From JBBDJB01 sp040880125 (lineage in GTDB: Bacteria; Planctomycetota; Planctomycetia; Pirellulales; JBBDJB01), in NCBI GenBank assembly GCA_040880125.1, contig JBBDJB010000025.1, positions 57,552 to 121,551 on the forward strand: a stretch of DNA of 64,000 nucleotides, in the 5' to 3' direction. Below the pieces are notes generated by a model that was not told where the DNA came from, did not search any database, and saw only the letters and a program-made list of their open reading frames with translations. The position numbers and the translations under genes are program-made. This document shows, piece by piece, positions 33,869 through 42,507 of the stretch (position 1 is the stretch's first letter; the number at the start of each line of letters is the position of its first letter).

Positions 33869-35179
33869 ATGGCTGGAAAGAATAACGACGCTTCGGCTCG
33901 CACTGGCTCGGCCGTGTCGCGGCGTGGGTTCATGCAAACCGCGGCCGCCGCGGCGACCGCCATGGCCGCCGACATGACGCTGCTGGACGCGCTCAAGTCG
34001 CCCGCGCTGGCCGACACGCTCAAGTCGCAGGGCAGGAGCGTCATCCTGCTTTGGCTCGCTGGCGGCGCCAGTCAACTCGAAACGTGGGATCCCAAACCCG
34101 GACGCGCCACCGGCGGCCCGTTCGCTTCGATTCCCACCGACGTGCCGGGCGTGCAGATCTCCGAGCTGATGCCCAAGCTTGCCCAGCGGATGAAGCACAC
34201 CTGCCTGATCCGCTCACTGAACACGGGCAACGCCGACCACGGCGGCGCGGCCACGCTCTTGCACCTGGGCCGCAGCGACCGCTCCGGCGTGCAATACCCG
34301 GACCTGGGCGCCATGCTCGCCCGTGAGCTGCGCCGCGCCCACAGCGACGTGCCGGACTACGTCTCCTTTTACACCTCGACCGAGGGCCGCGGAAACGCCG
34401 TCGGTCAGGCCGGCTTCTACGGCTCGCGCTACTCGCCCATGTTTCTCACTACCAACTCGATGCCCGAGAACATCCAGAAGCTCGAGGGCATCACCGAGGT
34501 GGATCATCTCCAGCGGGCTGAGCTGCGCAACCTGCTCAGCGAGCGCTTCGCCCGCGGACGCCAGACCGACGCGGTCGGCAGCCACAACGAGGCCTACGCC
34601 CGGGTGCGCGGCGTGATGGCCAGCGAGAAGCTGTTCGACGTGCGGCAGGAACCGGAGCACGTTCGCCAGCGCTACGGCCCCACGCAGTTCGGCGAGCAAG
34701 TGCTGGTGGCCCGGCGGTTGGTCGAAGCCGGCGTGCCGTTCGTCAAAGTCGGCCGTGCGTGGTGGGACAGTCACGGACAGAATTTCGAGACGCACCTGGA
34801 GTTGGTCAGCGAACTGGATCACGTCATGAGCACGCTGTTGGACGACCTGGCCGAGCGCGGCATGCTGGAGTCGACGCTGGTGATCACGCTGGGCGAGTTC
34901 GGCCGTACGCCGCACATCAACGCCAGCCTGGGCCGCGATCACTTCGCCCGGGCGTGGAGCGCCTCGCTCTCCGGCTGCGGCATCCAAGGCGGCGCCGTCT
35001 ATGGCAAGACCGACAAAGACGGCAATGAAGTCGTCGAGGGCGAGGTCGGCGCGGCGGAGCTGTTCGCCACGATCTTCCGGGCCGTCGGCATTGATCACGA
35101 GAAGGAATATTTCCTCGGAGCCCGGCCTATTCCGCTGACCGAGCCGTACACCGAACCGATCCGCGCCGTGCTGGCGTGA
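33869..35179 (+). CDS. DUF1501 protein with Tat signal
   Basis: 436 aa from ATG 33869, preceded by GTGGAG; an in-frame ATG at 33839 lacks a site. Tat motif SRRGFMQTAAAAATAMAA (about 17-34). Catalytic-core motifs: VILLWLAGGASQLETWDPKP, MKHTCLIRSLNTGNADHGGA, FGEQVLVARRLVEAGVPFVK, TLVITLGEFGRTPHINASLG and RDHFARAWSASLSGCG. DUF1501 is an alkaline-phosphatase-superfamily fold, related to sulfatases, with Asp/His metal ligands. It is the expected partner of the DUF1549 protein upstream. Substrate unknown. Confidence 0.88.
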   Translation: MAGKNNDASARTGSAVSRRGFMQTAAAAATAMAADMTLLDALKSPALADTLKSQGRSVILLWLAGGASQLETWDPKPGRATGGPFASIPTDVPGVQISELMPKLAQRMKHTCLIRSLNTGNADHGGAATLLHLGRSDRSGVQYPDLGAMLARELRRAHSDVPDYVSFYTSTEGRGNAVGQAGFYGSRYSPMFLTTNSMPENIQKLEGITEVDHLQRAELRNLLSERFARGRQTDAVGSHNEAYARVRGVMASEKLFDVRQEPEHVRQRYGPTQFGEQVLVARRLVEAGVPFVKVGRAWWDSHGQNFETHLELVSELDHVMSTLLDDLAERGMLESTLVITLGEFGRTPHINASLGRDHFARAWSASLSGCGIQGGAVYGKTDKDGNEVVEGEVGAAELFATIFRAVGIDHEKEYFLGARPIPLTEPYTEPIRAVLA

Positions 35180-35234
35180 GAAACGCACGTGCGCAAGTTC
35201 TTGCAACTCAATTGTAAAGGCTGCGAAAGAGTCG

Positions 35235-35296
35235 TGGCACAGACATTCCTGTCTGTGCGACCCAAAACACGGCTGGACAAGCCAGCCGTGGCACCC
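35235..35296. repeat. CAGACA palindrome followed by GCCACGGCT palindrome
   Basis: 35235-35260 is a consensus CAGACA copy; 35268-35296 is CACGGCTGGACAAGCCAGCC plus GTGGCAC, an 11-bp stem. Same order as at 18770-18848. The pair lies between a stop and the next gene. Confidence 0.8.
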
Positions 35297-35390
35297 CAGG
35301 CGCGTCGTGCCTGTTCCCTTTTTGACGTACCGCGGGTAACGAATCCCACACCGAGTTTTGAACGAGTCAACGCGCGAAAGGAACAACGGG

Positions 35391-36389
35391 ATGGCCGACG
35401 CCCCCACGCTTCGCTCCACCAAGGAAATTAAGCGGCCGCAGATTTTCTTCTGCGTGGCTCGCCAGCCGGACGGGCAAAAGGTCTTCTGCGGCGCGTCCGA
35501 CGGCAAGATCTACGCGTTTGACTTGGCGGAGGAAAAGCCGGAGCCGGCCGAACTGGTCGGCCACACCAGCTACGTAACCGGCGTGACGACCGCCGGCGAC
35601 GTGCTGGTCTCCTGCAGCTACGACGGCCGGTTGATCTGGTGGGACGTCGCCACCGGGTCCATCCTGCGGACCGTCGATGCGCACCCAAAGTGGATCCGCC
35701 GCGTGGAGGCCTCGCCCGATGGAGCGACCGTCGCCAGTGTGGCCGACGACATGATCTGCCGCGTCTGGGACGTGCGCGACGGCCGCCTGCTGCACGAGCT
35801 GCGCGGCCATGATCCGCAGACGCCAAATCATTACCCTTCAATGCTATTCGCCTGCGCGTACTCGCCCGACGGCCGCCTGCTCGCCACGGCGGATAAGGTC
35901 GGTCGCACCCTCGTCTGGGATCTGGCCAGCGGGCAGCAGTGCGCGGCACTCGATGCGCCGCAGATGTACACGTGGGATCCGAAGCAGCGGCGTCACTCGA
36001 TCGGCGGCATCCGTTCGCTCGCGTTCTCGCCCGACGGACGTCTGCTGGCCGTCGGCGGCATCGGGCAGATCGGCAACATCGATCATCTCGGCGGCCTTGC
36101 CCGCGTTGAAGTCTTCGACTGGCGCGCCGGCGAACGTACCAACGAGTTGGTCGCGGAAAAGCAAAACGGTCTGGTCGAGCGGCTCATTTTCCATCCGCAG
36201 GGCGACTGGCTGCTGGCCGCCGGCGGCGACAACGGCGGTTTTATTCACCTGTTGGATCTGAAGCAGAACAAGACAATCTCCGAGGCGCAAGCGCCGGCCC
36301 ATCTTCACGACGCCATCCTGGGCGACACGCCTGAGGTGCTCTTCACGTCCGGCCACGAGCACGTGATGCAATGGCAACTGGAAACATGA
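35391..36389 (+). CDS. WD40-repeat beta-propeller protein
   Basis: 332 aa from ATG 35391; AAAGGAAC precedes it. The frame extends upstream to 35358, but no ribosome site fits. Repeats: GKIYAFDLAEEKPEPAELVG, ATGSILRTVDAHPKWIRRVE, CRVWDVRDGRLLHELRGHDP, ACAYSPDGRLLATADKVGRT and SLAFSPDGRLLAVGGIGQIG, about six blades, closing with HVMQWQLET. No signal peptide, so cytosolic or peripheral. In planctomycetes such genes follow DUF1549/DUF1501 pairs; a role as complex scaffold is inferred from that alone. Confidence 0.88.
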   Translation: MADAPTLRSTKEIKRPQIFFCVARQPDGQKVFCGASDGKIYAFDLAEEKPEPAELVGHTSYVTGVTTAGDVLVSCSYDGRLIWWDVATGSILRTVDAHPKWIRRVEASPDGATVASVADDMICRVWDVRDGRLLHELRGHDPQTPNHYPSMLFACAYSPDGRLLATADKVGRTLVWDLASGQQCAALDAPQMYTWDPKQRRHSIGGIRSLAFSPDGRLLAVGGIGQIGNIDHLGGLARVEVFDWRAGERTNELVAEKQNGLVERLIFHPQGDWLLAAGGDNGGFIHLLDLKQNKTISEAQAPAHLHDAILGDTPEVLFTSGHEHVMQWQLET

Positions 36390-36432
36390 GCCGCGGATAT
36401 AACGGCGCGATCATCGCCGGGGCAGTTAAAAA

Positions 36433-37563
36433 GTGAGTGAGCGTCGCAGCAACAAGGGCCCGTGGACGCATCGGGCACTGGTGTGGATCTTCACGGTCCT
36501 GCTGGGCATTCTTTTCTATTGGCTGGTCGGTTTTGTCCTGAACGACATCAGCGATCTGCCCGGCCCCGACTACACCGCGCTGGAGCGCGAGCTGATCGAC
36601 GACGAGGTGCTGGCCCGGAGCGAGGCGCTGGCGGAGCAGATCGCCGAGACCCAGCGCGACGTTGAAGACCAGCGGCAGCGTCAAGCGGTGCTGCGCGACA
36701 GCACGCAGAACTCGCAGCGCACGATGAACCAGTTGCTGGAGTTTCAGCGGCTGAGCCTGGAGAAAGACGTCTCGCCCTCCGAGGAAGAGCAGCAGGCGTT
36801 GGCCGAAAGCCAGCAGCTCTTTCTGCAAAACCAAGAGCAGTATCAACAGATCAACCAGCAGATCGCCCAGCTCGAACAGCAGTTGCGCGACCTTCAGGAG
36901 GAACAGCGGCAGGTCGAATCGCAACTTCAAACCGCTCGGCAAGAAGTCGTCTATCCTCGCCACGCAGTCCTGCAACAGCGGCACGACTGGAAGCAGGCGG
37001 CGCTGAAGCTGGCCGTGCTGTTGCCGCTGTTGGCGGTGGTCATCGTGCTGTTCTGGCGCGGCCGCGGTGGAACTTACGCGCCGATCGTCTACGCCCTGGG
37101 GGCGGCGCTGCTCGTGCGGGTGTTCCTCGTCATGCACGAGCACTTTCCGCGGTTCTACTTCAAGTACATCCTCATCGTCTCGGTGCTCGTCGTGGTGGCC
37201 TGGGTGCTGTGGCGGCTGCTGCGAATGATGGCCCATCCGCAAAGAGACTGGCTACTGGGCCAGTACCGCGAATCGTACGAGCGCTTCTTTTGCCCGGTGT
37301 GTGCGTACCCGATTCGGCGCGGCCCGCTCAAGTACGTCTTTTGGAACCGGCGAAGTATCAAAAAGCTGCACTTCCCGCCGCCGGGGCAGGCGACGGCCGA
37401 CGAGCCGTACACGTGCCCGCTGTGCAGCACGCAATTGTTCGAGAAGTGCGAGTCGTGCGGCCAGATCCGTCACTCGCTGCTGCCCGCCTGCGCACACTGC
37501 GGCAACGAGCGGCCGGTCGAGACGATCATGGCTGCCGGGCAGCCGGCCGTCGAAGCCAAATGA
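36433..37563 (+). CDS. membrane protein with coiled coil and C-terminal zinc ribbons
   Basis: 376 aa from GTG 36433 (no ATG in reach). Membrane span 1 at about 13-36 (LVWIFTVLLGILFYWLVGF). Residues 55-175 are a long Gln/Glu-rich coiled coil (EEEQQALAESQQLFLQNQEQ; LEQQLRDLQEEQRQVESQLQ). Three more spans lie at about 190-265. The C-terminal 100 residues hold Cys pairs: FFCPVCAYPI, YTCPLCSTQLFEKCESCGQI and LLPACAHCGNER, matching zinc-ribbon/rubredoxin-like knuckles. A coiled-coil periplasmic arm with cytosolic zinc ribbons is the likely topology. Function unknown; it closes the DUF1549-DUF1501-WD40 series. Confidence 0.75.
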   Translation: MSERRSNKGPWTHRALVWIFTVLLGILFYWLVGFVLNDISDLPGPDYTALERELIDDEVLARSEALAEQIAETQRDVEDQRQRQAVLRDSTQNSQRTMNQLLEFQRLSLEKDVSPSEEEQQALAESQQLFLQNQEQYQQINQQIAQLEQQLRDLQEEQRQVESQLQTARQEVVYPRHAVLQQRHDWKQAALKLAVLLPLLAVVIVLFWRGRGGTYAPIVYALGAALLVRVFLVMHEHFPRFYFKYILIVSVLVVVAWVLWRLLRMMAHPQRDWLLGQYRESYERFFCPVCAYPIRRGPLKYVFWNRRSIKKLHFPPPGQATADEPYTCPLCSTQLFEKCESCGQIRHSLLPACAHCGNERPVETIMAAGQPAVEAK

Positions 37564-37570
37564 TCCGCTT

Positions 37571-37605
37571 GGCAGCCTGTTGATTTATCTCAACAGGCTG
37601 CTGCC
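37571..37605. terminator. bidirectional terminator-like hairpin
   Basis: GGCAGCCTGTTGA - TTTATC - TCAACAGGCTG(CTG)CC, a long stem with one bulge, between convergent genes ending at 37563 and 37645, followed by CACGTTTTC. The CAACAGGCTGCT half recurs at 50541-50552. Confidence 0.7.
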
Positions 37606-37644
37606 ACGTTTTCAACTACCTGATAGGGAGGAGGCCTTTGAAAA

Positions 37645-38676
37645 CTATCTACCGAAGCGGCGGCCGATGCCGAGCAGCGCCGCGCCGAGGATCGCTAACA
37701 ACCAAGTCGCCGGCTCCGGTACGCTGGCCACACTGAAGTTGTCGAACCCGAAGTCGTCGTGGTCCCCCGCGGTATTGTTGGGCGCGAGCCAGCCCACGCC
37801 GCCGAAGGCGCTGCCGGCGAAGTTGGTGAAGTCCGGCGCGCCGGGATCCATGCCCAACGAGGTGAGCGTCGGCATCTGGCCGATCGCGCCGGTGGCGAAG
37901 CCGATCAGCCATTCGCCGTCGGGCTCGAGCCTCGCGCGGAGGTTCCAACCCTCGTTCAGATCGTCATCGGCGATGCCCAGCAGCGGAATCGAGCCGACAA
38001 CGCGCCAGCGGTCGTCGGTGTCGTCAACGCGCCACAGCGTGAGCGAATCGTCCAGGGCCGCGCCCTCGTGGCTGGAAGGAGGCACGTTGCCAGTGGCGTC
38101 AAACAAGGGATCGCCCAGCGACAACTTAAAACCGTTCATCATGTCGTCCGGCTCTTCGATAATCGTAGGATCGGAAGAATCCGAAAGGAGGATGAAGTCG
38201 GCCCGCCGCGAGGTATTGATGTCGACGCTGTTACCGCTGAAGAAGACGTTCCATTCGATGGGCATCGAAAAATCCAACTCCGCGGCAATGTCCGTCACGA
38301 CCGTCTCCACGACGGAGGTGCCGTCTTCCACACTTCGGTGGTTCGCCGAACGCAGCGAGCGCTCGCCAGCGAAATCCTGCGCTGGCGAAGTCGGCCACGA
38401 TTCGGTGGTGATCGCCCAGGCTTCGACGTCGCCGGTCCAGGTGAGGTCTCCGCTTCCGGTAAACGGATCGGTGGCCGCTTGGCTCTCCCAGCTTTCGAGG
38501 ATGACGCCGTGGGCCGGTGATGCGCACAACGTCAGCGCGGTGAACATCGCGGGAAGCAGTACAAGAGAGAAGCGAGCCGCACGCGCGAGCAGTCGCCGCG
38601 TGCGAGAACGAGAGAGGAAGGTTAAGGAGATAATGCGGCCCGTGAGATTGGTTAGGGCGCCAAGGTTTCCGTTCAT
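37645..38676 (-). CDS. PEP-CTERM sorting domain protein
   Basis: 343 aa. The N-terminus has a long basic region (RSRTRRLLARAARF) before the signal hydrophobic core (SLVLLPAMFTALTLCASPAH, about 37-56), as is common for PEP-CTERM precursors. Residues 60-315 form an acidic lectin-like beta-sandwich with no recognised catalytic motif (VETVVTDIAAELDFSMPIEW; FDNFSVASVPEPATW near the end). The sorting signal is SVPEPATWLLAILGAALLGI followed by GRRFGR. The exosortase would be encoded elsewhere. Convergent with the zinc-ribbon gene. Confidence 0.87.
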   Translation of the reverse strand: MNGNLGALTNLTGRIISLTFLSRSRTRRLLARAARFSLVLLPAMFTALTLCASPAHGVILESWESQAATDPFTGSGDLTWTGDVEAWAITTESWPTSPAQDFAGERSLRSANHRSVEDGTSVVETVVTDIAAELDFSMPIEWNVFFSGNSVDINTSRRADFILLSDSSDPTIIEEPDDMMNGFKLSLGDPLFDATGNVPPSSHEGAALDDSLTLWRVDDTDDRWRVVGSIPLLGIADDDLNEGWNLRARLEPDGEWLIGFATGAIGQMPTLTSLGMDPGAPDFTNFAGSAFGGVGWLAPNNTAGDHDDFGFDNFSVASVPEPATWLLAILGAALLGIGRRFGR

Positions 38677-39102
38677 TAGCCTGCCTCCAAGTTCAGGGAA
38701 GCGCCGATGCGCTGGGAAGTCGTTAGAACGCCGCCCACGACACCGTCGGAGCGGTCTGAAGAATACAGGGTCCGGGCGCGGAGCGTCAAACAGATTCGGG
38801 AATAACCGAGCCGGTTCGCGCGGGTTTCACCCACTGGCATTTCGCGTGCCCGTTCAGAAGGCTGTTTGCGGTTCTCTCCCGGTATGGGCGGACCGAGCCG
38901 CCGAAACGGAGAAAATCGTTCGGGGGCAAGCGTCCTGGCCGGTACTGGCCGGCGCTTGTAACAGCGTATCGGGCGTCGCGACGGCTGGTTTCTCGGCCGG
39001 CTGCCCCCGGAAAATATCGAGCTATATTTGAGAGCTACCGACTTGGTCCTGCCGCTGGCAGAGGCACCGCTGCGCGCTCCCCTGACGCACCAGTAGAAAT
39101 TT
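38677..39102. other. divergent promoter region, PEP-CTERM / HDOD genes
   Basis: About 425 bp with no supported ORF. A short palindromic TGGCCGGTACTGGCCGGC is visible at about 38937-38954. Promoters of both divergent genes must lie here. Confidence 0.45.
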
Positions 39103-40008
39103 ATGGTTGCCCCGACTATATCCTCGCCGTCGCCGCAGCCGGGCGCGAAGAGCCCCCAGGCACAAGCCGCCCTGGTGAAGCTGTTCACCCGTATCAGCGA
39201 GATCTCCACGCTGCCGACCGTCGCACAACAGATCATTACAATCGCCGGCGACGAGAGAAGCGGCGCATCCGATCTGTTGTGCGCGATCGAAAACGACCCG
39301 GCAATGGCCGCCCGCGTGCTGCGCCGCGTGAATTCGTCGTACTACGCACTGCGGAACAACGTAGCCGATCTGCAGATGGCGATCAGCTTGCTCGGCTTCC
39401 GCGAAGTGCGAAACCTGGCGCTGACCGTCTACGTTGCCCGCATCTTCCGCGATTGCGGCGACATCGGGTACTACAACCGCGAAGCCTTGTGGGATCACCT
39501 GGTGGCGGTCGGCGCGGGCGCGCGGCTGATCTGCCAAGTGTGCCGCCGCGGCCTGCCCGACGAAGCGTACACCGCCGGGCTGCTGCACGACATCGGTCTG
39601 ATTCTCATGGATCAGTACCTGCGCAATCATTTTTGCAAAGTCATTCAGCAGCTTTCGGAAACGGAGACTACACCGCAGGTCGAGCACAAGGTGTTCCCAT
39701 TCGACCACGCGGAGTTGGGGGCGTTCGTCATCGAGCGCTGGAACTTTGCCCAACAGATCGTCGACGCCGCGCGGTTCCATCACACGCCCGAGACGTACAA
39801 GGGCGCGCACGGCGACATCGTGCATGCGGTGGCCGTGGCCAACTACCTGGTGAGCAGGGCCGGCTTCCCGGCGCTGGGCGTTCACAATGTTTTGCCGCCC
39901 GGCGACTCGGTGTACCGGGCGCTGGGGCTGCACGAAGCGCAACTCGCCGAGATCTGCCGCCGCCTCGAGCCGGCGCTGGAATCGGCCACTTCGATGGCCG
40001 CTCTGTAG
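39103..40008 (+). CDS. HDOD-domain regulatory protein
   Basis: 301 aa. The HDOD domain spans about 28-240: LFTRISEISTLPTVAQQIIT, GASDLLCAIENDPAMAARVL, LRRVNSSYYALRNNVADLQM, LLGFREVRNLALTVYVARIF and AYTAGLLHDIGLILMDQYLR. HDOD proteins resemble HD-type phosphohydrolases but often lack activity and act in signalling with cyclic di-GMP or chemotaxis; a paired HD is visible in LLHDIG. No other domain is fused. The window also encodes a GGDEF regulator at 61037, but nothing links them directly. Confidence 0.88.
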   Translation: MVAPTISSPSPQPGAKSPQAQAALVKLFTRISEISTLPTVAQQIITIAGDERSGASDLLCAIENDPAMAARVLRRVNSSYYALRNNVADLQMAISLLGFREVRNLALTVYVARIFRDCGDIGYYNREALWDHLVAVGAGARLICQVCRRGLPDEAYTAGLLHDIGLILMDQYLRNHFCKVIQQLSETETTPQVEHKVFPFDHAELGAFVIERWNFAQQIVDAARFHHTPETYKGAHGDIVHAVAVANYLVSRAGFPALGVHNVLPPGDSVYRALGLHEAQLAEICRRLEPALESATSMAAL

Positions 40009-40175
40009 CGCGTCATTTTATCGGCGCGCCGCGTCCTCTCCGCCGGGCCTTGTCTCGCGCGCGGCCACGCATTACAACAGGCGTTGCCCACGGTCTGATC
40101 GCTCCGCTGCGGTGCGCGATCGACGGCATTCATGCCGCTTCCGCGAGCGGCATCCTCTTCGCAAGGCTGCACGAC

Positions 40176-40526
40176 ATGGACACCGACCTGCCACGCACCA
40201 CCAGTCGCCCGCTACAGTTCGAGCACGGCACGGCCATCGGCATCTCCAACCGCTGGCACAAGGGACAGTACTGCTCCATTTTGACCAAGGCCGGTATCGT
40301 GGGCTGCGGAATCTACGACCTGGAGACGCCCGCCGAATTCGGTCAGGCGATCGCCATCGCCAAGGGCACTCCGGAAAACCCGCTGGTCGAACCGGAAGAC
40401 CTTTACGAAGCCACCATCGTCGGACTCACGCCGCAGGCTGCGCAGTTGGGCATCGCGATTGGAATGACCGGCCGCGAGGCCGTCGAGCGGATGCTGCAGG
40501 CCAACGCGAGCGAGACCGCTTCGTGA
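40176..40526 (+). CDS. DUF1805 (YunC-like) protein
   Basis: 116 aa from ATG 40176. The small alpha/beta fold reads HGTAIGISNRWHKGQYCSIL, KAGIVGCGIYDLETPAEFGQ, and AIAIGMTGREAVERML. Known DUF1805 proteins (YunC) form a ferredoxin-like dimer of unknown function. Its stop overlaps the next start by 4 bases (GTGA at 40523), so it is co-translated with the TPP enzyme; the nearest inference is a helper or regulator of that enzyme. The frame stays open upstream to 39279 only as a shadow of the HDOD gene. Confidence 0.82.
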   Translation: MDTDLPRTTSRPLQFEHGTAIGISNRWHKGQYCSILTKAGIVGCGIYDLETPAEFGQAIAIAKGTPENPLVEPEDLYEATIVGLTPQAAQLGIAIGMTGREAVERMLQANASETAS

Positions 40527-42250
40527 GACAGCAGCCTTCGAAATCCGCCGCTTCGCGGACCGGCATCGAGGTCTTCCTGGACATGCTGCACGCAGCCGGC
40601 GTGCGGTACATCTTCGGCAATCCCGGCTCGACCGAGCTGCCTTTAAACGACGCGCTGGTCGTGGACGATCGGTTTCGCTACATCCTCGGCTTGCAGGAGA
40701 TCCCGGTCGTCGCGATGGCCGACGGCTATGCCATGGCTTCCGGGCAACTGGGCGTGGTCAACCTGCACATCAGTTGCGGCTTGGGCAATGCGATGGGCAT
40801 GTTGTACAACGCCCACCGCGAAGGGACGCCGCTGCTCGTTACGGCCGGTCAGCAGGACCGCCGGTTGCTGTTCGAGGAGCCGATCCTCGCCGGGGATCTG
40901 GTCGGTGTCGCGAAGCACTGGACGAAGTGGGCCGCGGAGATTCATCGCGTCCAGGATATGCCGTCGGCCATCCGCCGGGCCGTGCAGACCGCGCTCACGC
41001 CGCCGACCGGGCCGGTATTTCTTTCGCTGCCGGTCGACTTGCAATCGGAGGCCGCCGCCGATCTCGATCTGACGCCGCCGCACGTGCCGGACCGCCGCGT
41101 ACGACCACCGGCCGATGCGCTCGCCCGGGCGGCGGAGATTCTGGCCGGCGCTTCGCATCCTGGCATCCTCGCCGGCAGCCGCGTGACGGAGGCCGATGCC
41201 GTCGGCGAACTGGTACAGGTAGCCGAAGCCTTGGGGGCGCCGGTGATCTCCGAGTCGGGCACGACGCACGGACGGCTGCCGTTTCCGGCCGACCACCCGC
41301 TCAACGGACAGGGATTGCCGCTGTGGTCGCCGGAGGTCCGGGAGCGGCTGGCGCGGTTCGACGTGCTGTTGATCGTCGGCATGGACGTGCTGCGGCAGTA
41401 CATCTATCACGAGCCGGCCCGGGCTATCCCGGAGCACATTCGCCTGATCCAGCTCGATGAAGACCCGTGGCAGTTGGGGAAGAACTACCCGGTCGAGGTG
41501 GGACTGATCGGCGATACGAAGGCGGGGCTGGGCGAGCTAGCCGCGCTGATGCAATCGAAGATGAGCGATTCGCAGCGGGCTGCCGCGCGTGAGCGATTCG
41601 AGCAGCATGCCGCCGGTCACGAGGCGGCGCGGTCGCAACTACAGGCGACGATTGCCGCGGAGCACGATTGCCGTCCGATGACGCCGCTGGCCCTGATGGG
41701 GGCATTGGCGCGGGTGTTGCCGGAGGACGTAGTGGTCGTCGAGGAAGCGGTGACCACGACCAACACCACGTTCGAGCGGCTGGGTGCGCTGAAGAACACC
41801 AGCGGCTATTTCGGCCATCGGGGCTGGGCGCTGGGATGGGGATTGGGCTGTGCGCTGGGGGCGAAGCTGGCCTGGCCGGAGCGGCCCGTGCTGGGGCTCA
41901 TCGGCGATGGTGCCCTGCTGTACGGGGTTCAAGCGCTGTGGTCGGCCGCCCATCACGGCATCGCGGCGACCATCGTGGTGCCGAACAACGCGCAATACCA
42001 GATTCTCAAAGTCTGCGCGCGGCAGCTCGGTTTGCCCCAGGCCAGTGAGGATCGCTATGCGGCGCTCGATATCGTCGAGCCGGACGTGGACATCGTCACG
42101 CTGGCCCGGTCGCTGGGGGTCGACGCCTGTCGAGTCGACAACCCCGACGAACTGGCGGAAGTTGCCCGGGAGTCGTTCTCGCGCGAGCGCACGCTGGTGA
42201 TCGACGCCCCGATCGTTCGTGAAACTCCCGGCCGGCTGGAATATGGGTAG
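40523..42250 (+). CDS. ThDP-dependent decarboxylase, benzoylformate-decarboxylase-like
   Basis: 575 aa from GTG 40523. Pyr domain: FGNPGSTELPLN near the N-terminus, with the catalytic-ring Glu and the Ser that corresponds to Ser26 of benzoylformate decarboxylase; VVAMADGYAMASGQLGVVNL then HISCGLGNAMG gives the conserved His (His70 in that enzyme). VLRQYIYHEP supplies the second His. PP domain: GLIGDGALLYGVQALWSAAH and NNAQYQILKV form the GDG...N ThDP-magnesium site. Probably decarboxylates a 2-oxo acid; the substrate is not readable. It is translationally coupled to the DUF1805 gene. Confidence 0.82.
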   Translation: MRQQPSKSAASRTGIEVFLDMLHAAGVRYIFGNPGSTELPLNDALVVDDRFRYILGLQEIPVVAMADGYAMASGQLGVVNLHISCGLGNAMGMLYNAHREGTPLLVTAGQQDRRLLFEEPILAGDLVGVAKHWTKWAAEIHRVQDMPSAIRRAVQTALTPPTGPVFLSLPVDLQSEAAADLDLTPPHVPDRRVRPPADALARAAEILAGASHPGILAGSRVTEADAVGELVQVAEALGAPVISESGTTHGRLPFPADHPLNGQGLPLWSPEVRERLARFDVLLIVGMDVLRQYIYHEPARAIPEHIRLIQLDEDPWQLGKNYPVEVGLIGDTKAGLGELAALMQSKMSDSQRAAARERFEQHAAGHEAARSQLQATIAAEHDCRPMTPLALMGALARVLPEDVVVVEEAVTTTNTTFERLGALKNTSGYFGHRGWALGWGLGCALGAKLAWPERPVLGLIGDGALLYGVQALWSAAHHGIAATIVVPNNAQYQILKVCARQLGLPQASEDRYAALDIVEPDVDIVTLARSLGVDACRVDNPDELAEVARESFSRERTLVIDAPIVRETPGRLEYG

Positions 42251-42319
42251 TCGGTTTTCGGGTGCCGCGACTCTGTTACGCAGCCGCTCCGGCCACCTGC
42301 ACCGAACAGGAAGATTGTC

Positions 42320-42346
42320 GCGCACAGACAGGAATGTCTGTGCCAC
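42320..42346. repeat. dispersed palindrome, CAGACA family
   Basis: Inverted copy CGCACAGACAGGAATGTCTG plus TGCCACC. Confidence 0.8.
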
Positions 42347-42390
42347 CCCACCTACTTCCTCTCCCTCAGGGAGAGGGCCGGGGAGAGGGT

Positions 42391-42457
42391 GTAGCTGAAC
42401 TGGTGACAGTTCAGCCGAACCCTGGACGGATCTGAATTCTTACGAATTCAGCTACGG
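42391..42457. repeat. two GAATTC-family palindromes in tandem
   Basis: 42391-42416: GTAGCTGAACTGGTGACAGT plus TCAGCC, arms AGCTGAACT and AGTTCAGC that differ from the other members but pair with each other. 42431-42457: TCTGAATTCTTACGAATTCA plus GCTACGG, in the opposite orientation. Confidence 0.7.
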
Positions 42458-42507
42458 AGAAGATCTGTGCCACTTGGCGCTTAGGGAGGCGAGGCGAAGC
42501 AGCGTCC

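Larger units (their letters stand above)
42251..42507. other. repeat cluster between convergent genes
   Basis: Four repeats lie within 160 bp: CAGACA (42320-42346), a CTCCCTCAGGGAGAGG hairpin (42359-42389), and two GAATTC-family members (42391-42416; 42431-42457). The two stops are tail-to-tail, so this is a place where hairpins could end transcription from both sides. Confidence 0.75.

Noticed and set aside
34214..35506. 430-codon minus-strand ORF opposite DUF1501
   Set aside because: Same reason, and it begins by reading through the CAGACA repeat.
37301..39031. 576-codon plus-strand ORF
   Set aside because: Spans the end of one gene, a hairpin and the antisense of the PEP-CTERM gene; Ser/Arg-rich, no fold.
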